Assembly (NCBI RefSeq): GCF_031312535.1
Contig: NZ_CP133594.1
Location: 1,612,001 to 1,676,000, forward strand
DNA from: Methanolobus mangrovi
GTDB lineage: Archaea; Halobacteriota; Methanosarcinia; Methanosarcinales; Methanosarcinaceae
Reading direction: 5' to 3'
Length of the DNA stretch: 64,000 bases
Shown here piece after piece: positions 52,568 to 61,908 of the stretch. The notes under the pieces were generated by a model. That model was not told the origin of the DNA and ran no database searches. It saw only the letters and a list, made by a program, of their open reading frames with translations. The position numbers were made by a program, and so were the translations under genes. Numbering within the stretch: the first letter of the stretch is position 1; each line of letters starts with the position of its first letter.

Positions 52568-53832
52568 ATGTAACGTGCTGCCTGACCAAGATCTTCTTCA
52601 ATTCTGAGAAGCTGGTTGTATTTTGCAGTACGTTCACTTCTTGCCGGTGCTCCGGTCTTGATAAGGTCTGCACCAATTGCCACTGAAATATCGGCAATGG
52701 TTGTGTCCTCGGTCTCAGCGGAACGGTGGCTTACAACAACACTGTATCCATTGCGGTTTGCCATGTTAGCTGCATCGAATGCTTCAGACAGGGAACCAAT
52801 CTGGTTCACTTTCAAAAGCAGTGAATTTGCAGCACCCATTTCCACACCTTTTGCCAGACGATCGACATTTGTAACAAACAGGTCATCGCCTACGATAAAA
52901 GTGTCCCATGCATCATTAGTGAGGGTTGCGAAGTCTTCGAAAGACTCCTCATGGAATGGATCCTCAATAAGGATGATAGGATATGTTTCTATAAGCTCAA
53001 GATAATAATCCACGAGTTCAGCAGGTTTTAACAGTTTTCCATCAATGGAATAATTATGCCCGTCAAAGAACTCAGAAGCTGCTGCATCAAGACCAATGCT
53101 TATCTCAGATTCCGTATATCCTGCTTCTTCAATTGCACTTACAAGAGCATCGAGAGCATCGGCAGTCATTTGGATAGATGGTGCATAGCCGCCCTCATAA
53201 CCTACATTTGTTGCTGAACCGCCATACTTTGATTCAAGTATCTTGCCAAGTGCATGATATGTTTCAGTGCCCATGCGCAGAGCCTCTGAATAAGTTTCTG
53301 CCCCTTTTGGCTGGATCATGAATTCCTGAATGGAAAGATCATTGCCTGCATGCTTGCCACCGTTAAGAACATTCATTGTAGGAACAGGAAGTGTGTATGC
53401 ATTGATACCACCAAGGTAACGGTACAATGGCATCTTCATGGAATCTGCAGCCGCTCTGGCAACTGCCATTGAAACACCAAGAATTGCATTAGCACCAAGT
53501 TCCATTTTATTCTCAGTACCATCCAGTGCCAGCATCAGACCATCGATCTCACGCTGTTTTCTGACATCCATACCCAGTACTTCAGCCTCTATTGTTGTGT
53601 TTACATTGTCAATTGCGTCAAGAACACCTTTTCCCCCATAACGGTCTTCCTTGTCGCGCAGTTCAAGAGCTTCGTTGCTTCCGGTAGATGCACCGGATGG
53701 AACACTGGCCCTGCCGAATCCGCATGGCGTATAAACATCAACTTCAACTGTCGGGTTTCCTCTGGAATCCAGAATCTCACGTGCGTGAATTTTAGTTATC
53801 CTGTAATTGCTGTCATTATCGATATACGGCAT
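52558..53832 (-). CDS. eno: Enolase (phosphopyruvate hydratase)
   Basis: Glycolytic/gluconeogenic enzyme of 424 residues interconverting 2-phosphoglycerate and phosphoenolpyruvate. The N-terminal domain has AREILDSRGNPTVEVDV and SVPSGASTGSNEALELRD. The TIM barrel carries GLDAAASEF, ILIEDPF, FIVGDDLFVTN, LLKVNQIGSLSEA (catalytic Lys) and VVSHRSAETEDT (catalytic His), all intact, with Mg ligands Asp, Glu and Asp. The end KTGAPARSERTAKYNQLLRIEEDLG is canonical. Translation starts at the ATG at 53832. A divergent regulator gene lies 155 bases away. Confidence 0.97.
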   Translation of the reverse strand: MPYIDNDSNYRITKIHAREILDSRGNPTVEVDVYTPCGFGRASVPSGASTGSNEALELRDKEDRYGGKGVLDAIDNVNTTIEAEVLGMDVRKQREIDGLMLALDGTENKMELGANAILGVSMAVARAAADSMKMPLYRYLGGINAYTLPVPTMNVLNGGKHAGNDLSIQEFMIQPKGAETYSEALRMGTETYHALGKILESKYGGSATNVGYEGGYAPSIQMTADALDALVSAIEEAGYTESEISIGLDAAASEFFDGHNYSIDGKLLKPAELVDYYLELIETYPIILIEDPFHEESFEDFATLTNDAWDTFIVGDDLFVTNVDRLAKGVEMGAANSLLLKVNQIGSLSEAFDAANMANRNGYSVVVSHRSAETEDTTIADISVAIGADLIKTGAPARSERTAKYNQLLRIEEDLGQAARYMQI

Positions 53833-53987
53833 CCTATTCCACCTTTGTCATATTATAACACCTACTTTGCAATTACCGTATATATTGTTACCGTTCACTT
53901 CTTTTATTCAGGCAAATTGATTAAATTAATTTGTGAGGAGTTATATATACATAAATTATATAAACTCAAAAGTATTAATAGTAACAA

Positions 53988-54374
53988 ATGAAAACCGGAA
54001 ATAGTAACCTTTTAGATGGGAAAGGTTATGAGATAATTGAACTTTTGCAAGGTCTGGAGGTACCCAGAACCGAAGCAATATCTATTGCCTGCCTGGTATG
54101 CGGGGATGAATTGACATCCCAGAACATTGAACAGGCATCCGGGCTAAGACAACCAGAAGTAAGCATCGCTATGCGTCCGTTAAGAGAAAGAGGATGGATA
54201 GAAGAAAGGAACGAAAAAAAGAACACAGATAAAGGAAGACCTGTGAAATATTACAAACTGGTCGTTCCATTTGAGGATATTGTCAAAACCTTTGAATCCA
54301 AAGCCCTTAAAAAGAATCTGGAAATGGTTGAAGCCCTGGAGCAACTCAAGGGCCTTAGTAACAATATTCAATAG
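53988..54374 (+). CDS. Winged-helix transcriptional regulator (methanogen type)
   Basis: A 128-residue DNA-binding protein with a winged-helix domain (about 15-95). ISIACLVCGDELTSQNIEQASGLRQPEVSIAMRPLRERGWIEER forms the helix-turn-helix and wing, with PVKYYKLVVPFEDI after it and a helical C-terminus for dimerisation. It is related to TrmB/ArsR-like regulators found in methanogens. A TATA box about 28 bases before the ATG and no ribosome binding site suggest a leaderless mRNA. It is divergent from enolase and may regulate it or itself; no operator was identified. Confidence 0.8.
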   Translation: MKTGNSNLLDGKGYEIIELLQGLEVPRTEAISIACLVCGDELTSQNIEQASGLRQPEVSIAMRPLRERGWIEERNEKKNTDKGRPVKYYKLVVPFEDIVKTFESKALKKNLEMVEALEQLKGLSNNIQ

Positions 54375-54377
54375 TAA

Positions 54378-54824
54378 TCAATTAACATCCGAAAATGTCA
54401 CCGGGGCAAAACCTCTTTTCGGATCGAATATCCTATTTGCAGATATACCGGATATTTCCATGATGAATATCTCTACGACCATGAAAACTTCACTTTCTCC
54501 CCGTAAACAGCCTACTTTTATAGAGTCACCCCTTCCTGCTGCGGAATGAAGATGTATCTTTGGTTTTCCATCTTCCCGGAAGATATTTCCAATTCCCAGG
54601 ACCTCATGCGCATCATTGAACTTTGCCCATTGTGGATCAGGAGGAACATCATTGGTCTTCGGACCTACAACCAGACTCGCCTCTTTTACAGCACCGAGCA
54701 TCATGAACATCGCAGAACTGATGTCTTCTGCGACAGCCAGACCTTCAAGTTCTGAGAGAATATCGTCTCCCTGGTCCAGACGAACTGTAAATACTCTTCC
54801 GATATTTCCTTTTGAATATTCCAT
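54378..54824 (-). CDS. PPC/DUF296 domain protein
   Basis: A 148-residue protein of the PPC (DUF296) fold, found in plant AT-hook proteins and as small single-domain proteins in prokaryotes. Recognisable elements are FTVRLDQGDDILSELEGLAVAEDISSAMFMMLGAVKEASLV, then HLHSAAGRGDSIKVGCLRGESEVFMVVEIFIMEI, with the conserved His-Leu-His possibly binding metal. The ATG at 54824 has AGGTGA four bases upstream. It follows the LolD-like ATPase gene by 13 bases. Its function is not established. Confidence 0.82.
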   Translation of the reverse strand: MEYSKGNIGRVFTVRLDQGDDILSELEGLAVAEDISSAMFMMLGAVKEASLVVGPKTNDVPPDPQWAKFNDAHEVLGIGNIFREDGKPKIHLHSAAGRGDSIKVGCLRGESEVFMVVEIFIMEISGISANRIFDPKRGFAPVTFSDVN

Positions 54825-54837
54825 GAATTCACCTTTT

Positions 54838-55542
54838 TTATCGGATCTCCTGAGAGTCTCCTGATATCCGGCCGTCAACGATCCTGATAATTCGATCGGT
54901 CTTCCTGGCCATTTCCTCATCATGAGTAACAAGAATAAAGGTCTGTCCCCTGTCACGATTGAGTTTTCGCAGCAGATCGTATATCATGTCGCTTGCCTTC
55001 GTATCAAGGTTCCCCGTAGGTTCATCTCCTATAACTATACCCGGATTGTTCGCAAGAGCCCTGGCAATGGCAACTCTCTGGGCCTGACCACCTGAAAGCT
55101 GATTCGGGCGATGGTCCATTCGATCACCCAGACCAACCTCCTCAAGCAAAGAAGAAGCCTGTCTTTTTGCATCCTTGTTTTTCATGCCACCTATCAAAAG
55201 GGGCATCATTACATTTTCAAGAGCATTAAAATCAGGCATAAGATGATGATACTGGAAAATAAAGCCCAATACTTCATTACGCACTTTGGACCTCTCTTTT
55301 TCAGACATATCCGTAATTACCTTTCCATCTATAGAGATATTGCCTGAAGTAGGCGTATCAAGAATACCGATCATATGCAGAAGAGTACTTTTCCCTGAGC
55401 CAGAGGGACCGATTATAGAAAGGAACTCACCTTTTTTGATATCAAGGTCTATGTTATCGAGAGCATGGACTTCGACACCATTCATATATATCTTGGAAAG
55501 TCCACGTATCTGAATAATATCGGACCTGTTATCATCAGCCAA
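54838..55542 (-). CDS. LolD-type ABC transporter ATPase
   Basis: Nucleotide-binding subunit of 234 residues of the lipoprotein-release/MacB group. Walker [11 protein letters not shown]-loop FIFQYHHLMPDFNALENV, signature LSGGQAQR, Walker [13 protein letters not shown] (Gly replaces the usual Ala/Leu before Asp) and H-loop LVTHDE are present. FQYHHL is typical of LolD. No permease gene is next to it, whereas the two LolC-type permeases at 47400 and 49242 lack an ATPase, so they are its probable partners. It is followed by the PPC-domain gene. Confidence 0.92.
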   Translation of the reverse strand: MADDNRSDIIQIRGLSKIYMNGVEVHALDNIDLDIKKGEFLSIIGPSGSGKSTLLHMIGILDTPTSGNISIDGKVITDMSEKERSKVRNEVLGFIFQYHHLMPDFNALENVMMPLLIGGMKNKDAKRQASSLLEEVGLGDRMDHRPNQLSGGQAQRVAIARALANNPGIVIGDEPTGNLDTKASDMIYDLLRKLNRDRGQTFILVTHDEEMARKTDRIIRIVDGRISGDSQEIR

Positions 55543-55690
55543 AATAAAACCTCTGATACCTTTATTGAGGCTTAGACTATTTGAATGTATTTGGTTTTTT
55601 TATAATGAGTGGCAAAGACACTTCAGTCTTATGACTCATCAAAAACAGATAACATGAAGCAGTAAAATAAAAAACAACGGAAAAAAGACT

Positions 55691-56797
55691 TCAATAAGAT
55701 GGGTCCATTCCGTCTATCTGTGAAAATGCACGGTCAACTTCTTTATCGTTAGTTACACGGTCCTTCTTTGCACGCTCATACTTGATAGCGTCCACAGCTA
55801 TCGAATAAAGATTCTCTAGTTCGGCTGCGGATTCAAGGGTCAGAACTGCCAGAACCTGTGGAAGTTCTCCATCCCTGACAATGATACCTTTGAAAACATG
55901 ACCAACGGAGCTGGATAGTTTTTCTACTTCCGTGGATATCTCATCAATGCTCAGGCGCTCCCTATCTCCCCTTATTATAATCATGGCCCTGCTGGCCTCA
56001 TCATAAACATCACTGGAGAATAAAAGGCCGGAAGGAGAGACTGCCTTCTGAATAGCAGTCCTTACAGGCATATCTGTTTCTGCCTCATAGAAACCGATGG
56101 TTGCAAGTCCTGCACCACCGCTCATGACAGTCTTGAAGTCACCGAGATCGGTCACCATCATCATTTCGCTGTCAAGTGCATCCATGAGGAAAAGAAGACG
56201 CTTGGCTACCATATCATTGATACCATTGTAAGCTGATTCGACATTTCCTCCCATTTGTTTGAGGAACTGGTTGTCAGCAAGTATGATACCGTCTGCCCCG
56301 CTCTCGCGTATGTCCCTTAGACAAAAAGCTGCATTCTGAAGATAAAGTGTACCTTCTTCCCTGAAAGGAAGTACAACAACGACATAAACTGGAAAATCAT
56401 GCTTTTCCTTAAGTTCCTTTACAAGCATAGGCGTAAAGGAAGAACCGGTCCCACCTGATGCAGATGTTATAACAAAGGACACATCGAAATTCCCTCTTTC
56501 CTCGATCTGTCTCATGATGTGGGTCTTGTTATCCTCAAAAACATGTTTACCTACGTTTCTGTTGGCTCCGACGCCATGAAGATGAGGAATATGTATCCTG
56601 TCTTTTGCTTTTGTGAACTTCATCTCTTTGAGATCATTCACTGCAGTATTGATAGCAATTGTTTGCACATTGCTTTTGTATTTTTGCTGGGATAAGTACT
56701 TGCCAAAGCGGCTCTTTTTACCAAAAGCCTCTCTGTTAATGGCATCCAGTATGCGGTTTCCGCATTGACCGTTCCCAACGATGAGTATGTTGAGCAA
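55691..56797 (-). CDS. CetZ-like tubulin/FtsZ superfamily GTPase
   Basis: A 368-residue tubulin-superfamily GTPase nearest to archaeal CetZ proteins, which control cell shape. The N-terminal nucleotide-binding loop GNGQCGNRILDAIN and tubulin-signature loop ITSASGGTGSSFTP (GGGTGSG variant) are intact. Further GTP contacts are in DGIILADNQFLKQM, and the C-terminal domain is present. The signature loop lacks one Gly, as in CetZ/FtsZ3-type proteins. True FtsZ would have GGGTGTG. It follows a COG1361-like secreted protein gene on the same strand, 77 bases apart. Confidence 0.85.
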   Translation of the reverse strand: MLNILIVGNGQCGNRILDAINREAFGKKSRFGKYLSQQKYKSNVQTIAINTAVNDLKEMKFTKAKDRIHIPHLHGVGANRNVGKHVFEDNKTHIMRQIEERGNFDVSFVITSASGGTGSSFTPMLVKELKEKHDFPVYVVVVLPFREEGTLYLQNAAFCLRDIRESGADGIILADNQFLKQMGGNVESAYNGINDMVAKRLLFLMDALDSEMMMVTDLGDFKTVMSGGAGLATIGFYEAETDMPVRTAIQKAVSPSGLLFSSDVYDEASRAMIIIRGDRERLSIDEISTEVEKLSSSVGHVFKGIIVRDGELPQVLAVLTLESAAELENLYSIAVDAIKYERAKKDRVTNDKEVDRAFSQIDGMDPSY

Positions 56798-56874
56798 TTA
56801 ATTCCTCCGCGTAGTAATATAATTATAATCAGATAAATCTTGTGATTGTTTTTCTTTTAAGTCTAAATCAAGTA

Positions 56875-58137
56875 TCAGAACTTATATTGTTTGTGCCTGT
56901 GGAATATCCATCCGGCCACAGCTCCGATTATAACTAAAGGTATCAGGTATACATATATAGGCTGCTCAAAAAGATAATCATATTTTCCTTTTGCAACAAG
57001 TATTTTACTTGTCACTGAATCCGAACTGACCTGCTGTAACTGAGCATCTACACCATTATTGAAAAGATAGCTGTTCTCAGTAGAGATGGTATAGGTACCA
57101 ACCTCTGCAGCTTTTAAAGTGAAAGAGAATTCTTTTTCCTGCTGGACACCAAACGATTCCAGATATATCGTCGGAACACCTGAGATTGTTTCGATTCCCG
57201 AGCCACCATTAAACTCCAGCCCCTCAGGAACCTGAATATTGACAGTCACACCTGTTGCCGAAGTATCCCCTGTATTTTTGATCTTGATAGTACCCCTGAT
57301 ATCATCATTCCTGCTGACAGTATATTTGTCGAGCGTTGTTGTAAATTCGATATTGGCATTAACAAGATCCTCACCGGCTTCCACTATTACAACGGGGGAA
57401 TTGGATGAGACCTGCGGAAAGTCCAAACCGGCTGTGTTTGAGAAACTTGCCGTAGTAGGTGAAAGGGAATAAGTTCCTGCCTCAGTTGCTTTTAGTTGAT
57501 ATACCGAGACGGTTTTTAGTTCACCCACATCAACTGATGTCTGACCGGTCTGACTTACAAATGATTCGTATAATAAGAATTTAGCCTGTTGTGGTTCCTG
57601 GAATATAACTTCTGTTGCCTTGTCGTCACCGATGTTTTCAGCAGTAACAGTCACACGTATAAGGTCACCTACACTGATATCTGATTTGTCAACGGTCTTT
57701 GTGATCTTGAGTTCAGGAGTGCCTGAAAATACAGCATACTTATGACCGCCATCAATGACACCGCTTTCATAGACATCACTCAGTAAATAGTTGCTGAGCA
57801 CTATGGAGACCCTGACCACTGGAAGGGTACCACTGCTAACAGATATGAGAGTGACCTCTATAGTACCATCATCTTCAAAATCAAATTCATAAGAGTCACC
57901 TTCATTGATAAGGAAGTCATCAACCTCATTGCCATTATTATATACATAGAATGAGGCAGACTCTGCACTAGGGAAAGCATCCGTAGCATCGATGACAAAA
58001 TTGTTTATCTGATAACCATCACCAGTAGTGATAGTACCATTATACAACTCCACTGCTGCGGAGGCATTTCCTGCCAGTGATAGACAGAAGATAACTACAC
58101 ACAAAGAAATAACGAAGAATCGAGTAGGTCGAACCAT
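56875..58137 (-). CDS. COG1361-type secreted protein with C-terminal anchor
   Basis: A 420-residue protein with a signal peptide (about 1-28), an N-terminal region without clear motif, and then two CARDB/DUF11-like beta domains (LKITKTVDKSDISVGDLIRVTVTAENIGDDKATEV and a second with IKNTGDTSATGVTVNIQVPEGLEF). It ends in a membrane helix and a basic tail (FHRHKQYKF). It is of the same general class as the exporter-associated COG1361 proteins but not closely similar. It precedes the CetZ-like gene in the same direction. Confidence 0.75.
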   Translation of the reverse strand: MVRPTRFFVISLCVVIFCLSLAGNASAAVELYNGTITTGDGYQINNFVIDATDAFPSAESASFYVYNNGNEVDDFLINEGDSYEFDFEDDGTIEVTLISVSSGTLPVVRVSIVLSNYLLSDVYESGVIDGGHKYAVFSGTPELKITKTVDKSDISVGDLIRVTVTAENIGDDKATEVIFQEPQQAKFLLYESFVSQTGQTSVDVGELKTVSVYQLKATEAGTYSLSPTTASFSNTAGLDFPQVSSNSPVVIVEAGEDLVNANIEFTTTLDKYTVSRNDDIRGTIKIKNTGDTSATGVTVNIQVPEGLEFNGGSGIETISGVPTIYLESFGVQQEKEFSFTLKAAEVGTYTISTENSYLFNNGVDAQLQQVSSDSVTSKILVAKGKYDYLFEQPIYVYLIPLVIIGAVAGWIFHRHKQYKF

Positions 58138-58272
58138 ATTTTCCTCAGGAAATCAAAATTTGATTTTGTTTTTCAGTAAAATACGCTGTTTTTGATATAA
58201 ATGTTATGATTATAATCGTTTTTAAATATTACGTAATAAAAATATTTAGCCACGCCGGTGTCATAAAATCAA

Positions 58273-59100
58273 TCATACTATTATTTCAAGACTTACATCT
58301 ATCCATCTGGACTGGTGGATGAGAGAACCCATAGATATAATATCAACTCCGGTCTTAGCATAATCTTCAAGATTATCCATATTGATACCACCTGAAACCT
58401 CAATTATAATGTGTCCAGGGATTGAAGACCTCTTTAACATCTGCACAGTGTTAATGACCTCACCCGGACCCATATTATCAAGCATGATGATATCAGCACC
58501 TGAAGTTGCTGCAGTCAGTGCATCTGCAGCAGACTCGACCTCCACCTCTATTTTCTGGGTGAAACCGGCCTTTGCCTTTGCAGATAACAGAGCACCTTCC
58601 ACTCCCATCAGCTTCACATGATTGTCCTTTATCATTATAGTATCTGAAAGGTTGAACCGGTGAGGATCACCACCTCCAGCTATCACTGCCATTTTCTCAT
58701 ATTTACGAAGTCCTGGTGTTGTCTTCCTTGTACATGCGATTCTTACATCAGAATACCTGCGGGCTATATCCACACAATTTCTTGTGTTCGTTGCTACTCC
58801 GCAGAGATGACCAAGGAAATTCAGGACCAGCCTTTCCGTCCGGAGAATTGAAAGGGAACTCCCGCTTAAGGAATATATGACATCGCCTTTAGAGAGTCGG
58901 TCACCATCTGAATGTTCGGTGGAATAATGGATATTGAAATAATCAAAGAACGATTGTGCTACTTCAAGTCCGGCAAGTGTACAATCTTCTTTAGTGAAGA
59001 TAATGCCTTTTACAGGTTTTTCACCAACGAGCTTACAGGAAATATCATTATATCCGAGGTCCTCTTCAAGGAAACTCTCGATCTCATGTGTGAATATCAT
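58273..59100 (-). CDS. nadC: Nicotinate-nucleotide pyrophosphorylase (quinolinate phosphoribosyltransferase)
   Basis: De novo NAD synthesis enzyme converting quinolinate and PRPP to nicotinate mononucleotide. N-terminal motif THEIESFLEEDLGYNDIS; barrel motifs RTERLVLNFLGHLCGVAT, ACTRKTTPGLRKYEKMAV (substrate-binding Arg/Lys), GGGDPHRFNLSDTIMIKDNH, IEVEVES and IIEVSGGIN are intact. The ATG at 59100 is preferred (family N-terminus, near the transcription start set by TATAAA at about 59130). A longer reading begins at 59154. It is divergent from nadX-nadA, giving a complete aspartate-to-NaMN gene set. Confidence 0.93.
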   Translation of the reverse strand: MIFTHEIESFLEEDLGYNDISCKLVGEKPVKGIIFTKEDCTLAGLEVAQSFFDYFNIHYSTEHSDGDRLSKGDVIYSLSGSSLSILRTERLVLNFLGHLCGVATNTRNCVDIARRYSDVRIACTRKTTPGLRKYEKMAVIAGGGDPHRFNLSDTIMIKDNHVKLMGVEGALLSAKAKAGFTQKIEVEVESAADALTAATSGADIIMLDNMGPGEVINTVQMLKRSSIPGHIIIEVSGGINMDNLEDYAKTGVDIISMGSLIHQSRWIDVSLEIIV

Positions 59101-59227
59101 ATTATCTATCATATTTACAGTAAAGGGATTTATATGCTTCCAGCATATAAGCAAAACCTACTTAAATAATCAATATAAGCAGTAACCAACAAATCTACTT
59201 AACAGGCTCAATTTTCAGGGATTAATA

Positions 59228-60043
59228 ATGCTAAAGATCGGACTTATAGGTTGTGGAACAATCGGCACCAGCATCTGCAAAGCCATTGATGATGGTACCA
59301 TTGAGGCAGAGCTTTTTGCCATATATGACAGAAATATGGATGATGTGGATAAACTGTTGTCTACTCTTAAAAGATACAAACCTCAGGTAATGGAAACTTC
59401 CGCGATGATCAAAGAGATAGACCTTCTTGTTGAATGTGCTTCACAGGGAGCTGTCTATGAAGTGATACCCGCAGCCCTGCATGCACATTGTGACGTGATG
59501 ATCATGAGTGTAGGTGCTTTTGCCGATGAGAAACTGCATAAGACCATAAGGGAACTTGCAAAAGACAACAACTGCAAGGTATATCTGCCATCGGGAGCCA
59601 TCGTTGGACTTGACGGGCTTAAATCAGCTTCAAGCGAGGAAATATATTCAGTTACACTCACCACTCAAAAGCCACCAAGAGGACTTGCAGGGGCACCATA
59701 TATCATCAGGAATAAGATAGATCTGGATAAGATAAACGGGAGAAACGTTATTTTTGAAGGACCTGCCAGTGAAGCGGTCAAGGCTTTCCCGGCAAATGTG
59801 AATGTTGCTGCCACTCTGAGCATTGCAGGCATTGGTTTTGAGAAGACGAAGGTGAAGATTGTAGCAAATCCGGCACTCACTCGCAACATACACGAGATAT
59901 CAGTAGAAGGTGTATTCGGAGAGTTTACTACAAGGGTTGAGAACGTCCCATCCCCTACAAATCCAAAAAGCAGTTATCTTGCATCCCTTTCCGCCATAGC
60001 TACTTTAAAGAAGATATCCAACCCGTTCCAGATAGGAACGTGA
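59228..60043 (+). CDS. nadX: L-aspartate dehydrogenase
   Basis: NAD(P)-dependent enzyme forming iminoaspartate from aspartate, replacing NadB. The Rossmann fingerprint GLIGCGTIGTSI starts at residue 5. ECASQGAVYEVIPAAL, PSGAIVGLDGLKSA and TLTTQKPPRGLAGAP are family motifs, and the catalytic His is in the C-terminal half (SVEGVFGEFTTRVENVPSPTNPK region nearby). The length of 271 is usual. It is first gene of nadX-nadA, 86 bases before nadA. Aspartate dehydrogenase is the normal route in anaerobic archaea. Confidence 0.93.
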   Translation: MLKIGLIGCGTIGTSICKAIDDGTIEAELFAIYDRNMDDVDKLLSTLKRYKPQVMETSAMIKEIDLLVECASQGAVYEVIPAALHAHCDVMIMSVGAFADEKLHKTIRELAKDNNCKVYLPSGAIVGLDGLKSASSEEIYSVTLTTQKPPRGLAGAPYIIRNKIDLDKINGRNVIFEGPASEAVKAFPANVNVAATLSIAGIGFEKTKVKIVANPALTRNIHEISVEGVFGEFTTRVENVPSPTNPKSSYLASLSAIATLKKISNPFQIGT

Positions 60044-60129
60044 ACTGAAATTTCCGACTATTTATAATCACTATCTTCCACAAAAGGAAAGTTGAGACTG
60101 GGCGGCTGGTTAAGAAAGGTTATGATCTC

Positions 60130-61047
60130 ATGCAGGATACTCAAAATATCATTGAAAGGATACTGGAGCTGAAAGAGGAACGCAATGCTGTCATCCTGGC
60201 ACACAATTACGAAAGAGGAGAGATACAGGACATTGCAGACTTTTCAGGAGACTCTCTGGGACTGAGCAAGCAAGCGATGAAACAGGAAGCTGAAGTTATC
60301 GTTTTTTGCGGAGTGAATTTTATGGCTGAAAGTGCAGCCATCCTGAGTCCTGAAAAAATAGTGCTCTTGCCAGAGATTTATGCAGGTTGCCCTATGGCAT
60401 CAATGATAACAGCTGAGGCATTACGCGAGGAGAAAAAGAAATATCCTGATGCTGCAGTGGTTTGTTATGTCAACTCAACGGCCGAGGTAAAGGCAGAGAG
60501 TGACATATGCTGTACATCAGCAAATGCAGTTGAAGTTGTCAACTCCCTTGAAGAGGACGAGATCCTATTTGTCCCGGACAAGAATCTTGCAGATTATGTT
60601 TCCAGATTCAGTACAAAGAAGATAATTCCCTGGGAAGGATACTGCCCCACACATAACCAGATACTTGTTACGGACGTTATAAAAGCCAGGAAAGAACACC
60701 CTAATGCTGAAGTGCTGGCACACCCCGAATGTAAAAGGGACGTAATTGACCTTTCAGATAAGGTTTTCAGCACCACCGGAATGGTTGAATATGTAAAAGA
60801 TGCAGGGAATGAATTCATCATTGCAACTGAAAGAGGCATCCTTCACAAACTGGAGAAGGATAATCCGGAAAAGAAATTCTATAACGTTTCTGAATATACA
60901 GTGTGTCCGGAAATGAAGGCTATAAACCTTGAATCCCTATTGCTTTCACTTGAGGAAATGCAATATGTGATCACCATTCCTGAAGAGACCAGAGTAAAAG
61001 CCAGAGTGGCACTTGACAGAATGCTGGAAGTGAAACGAAGTAGGTAA
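60130..61047 (+). CDS. nadA: Quinolinate synthase
   Basis: [4Fe-4S] enzyme of 305 residues condensing iminoaspartate with dihydroxyacetone phosphate. Motifs in order: [24 protein letters not shown] near residue 22, [14 protein letters not shown] (first cluster Cys), [27 protein letters not shown] (with possible second Cys), [17 protein letters not shown] and a late CPEMKAINL (third Cys). The oxygen-sensitive cluster fits an anaerobe. Co-directional with nadX and followed after seven bases by the UbiA gene. Confidence 0.95.
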   Translation: MQDTQNIIERILELKEERNAVILAHNYERGEIQDIADFSGDSLGLSKQAMKQEAEVIVFCGVNFMAESAAILSPEKIVLLPEIYAGCPMASMITAEALREEKKKYPDAAVVCYVNSTAEVKAESDICCTSANAVEVVNSLEEDEILFVPDKNLADYVSRFSTKKIIPWEGYCPTHNQILVTDVIKARKEHPNAEVLAHPECKRDVIDLSDKVFSTTGMVEYVKDAGNEFIIATERGILHKLEKDNPEKKFYNVSEYTVCPEMKAINLESLLLSLEEMQYVITIPEETRVKARVALDRMLEVKRSR

Positions 61048-61054
61048 GCTTATT

Positions 61055-61906
61055 ATGCAAACATATCTGAAACTGATCCGTTCAGGCAATTGCCTCATGG
61101 CGGCTATTGCGGCTGTTGTTGGGGTTTTTATAGCATACAACATAGTTGTAGCGAATAATACCTTTTTGATCCAGTTCCCGATATTTGATGCAACTAAAGT
61201 ATTTCTGGTAGTGTTTATGATAACTGGCGCGGGCAATGCCATCAATGACTATTTTGATGTTGGTATCGATAGGATTAACAAACCGGAAAGACCCATACCT
61301 TCTGGAAAAATAGGCCTTAGAACAGCATTATATTTCTCACTTGCACTTTTTGCTACCGGTACTATCCTTGCAGCATCCATTAATCTGATATGCGGTGCTA
61401 TCGCCCTTATTAACTCCATTCTACTCATATATTATGCAAGCACCCTGAAACGTACCGCTCTTCTGGGAAATATTGCAGTCGGATACCTCACTGGTTCAAC
61501 CTTCCTTTTTGGCGGGGCAGTGTTCTTTGAGAACGGTGGTATCAACGGAGTATTTGTGCTCTTCCTGCTGGCAACCCTGGCAACTATAGCCCGGGAGATA
61601 GTCAAGGATATAGAAGATATTGAAGGTGACAGGGAAGACGGGGCACGCACACTCCCAATACTCATCGGAGCTAAAAAAGCGGCATACCTGGCATCATTGA
61701 TAGGCTTTGCTGCAGTATTGGCAAGTCCGCTACCTTATCTGCAGTCACTAATGAGCATACGCTACCTGTTCATAGTTGCTTTAGCTGACATACTCTTTGT
61801 TGTAGCTGTTTACCAAATACTTGGGAAGAACGATCCGGCAAAGTCATCAAAGATGTTCAAGATGGCAATGGCCTTCGCACTCATATCATTCATAGCCGGT
61901 GCCTGA
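61055..61906 (+). CDS. UbiA-family digeranylgeranylglyceryl phosphate synthase
   Basis: Membrane prenyltransferase of 283 residues with eight to nine helices. The first Asp-rich motif is [24 protein letters not shown] and the second is [15 protein letters not shown]. This spacing and the short length match the archaeal enzyme that adds the second geranylgeranyl chain to geranylgeranylglyceryl phosphate in ether-lipid synthesis. Other UbiA enzymes (such as those for methanophenazine) have similar motifs, so the substrate is inferred. It is co-transcribed with nadA and convergent with MAT. Confidence 0.85.
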   Translation: MQTYLKLIRSGNCLMAAIAAVVGVFIAYNIVVANNTFLIQFPIFDATKVFLVVFMITGAGNAINDYFDVGIDRINKPERPIPSGKIGLRTALYFSLALFATGTILAASINLICGAIALINSILLIYYASTLKRTALLGNIAVGYLTGSTFLFGGAVFFENGGINGVFVLFLLATLATIAREIVKDIEDIEGDREDGARTLPILIGAKKAAYLASLIGFAAVLASPLPYLQSLMSIRYLFIVALADILFVVAVYQILGKNDPAKSSKMFKMAMAFALISFIAGA

Positions 61907-61908
61907 TA

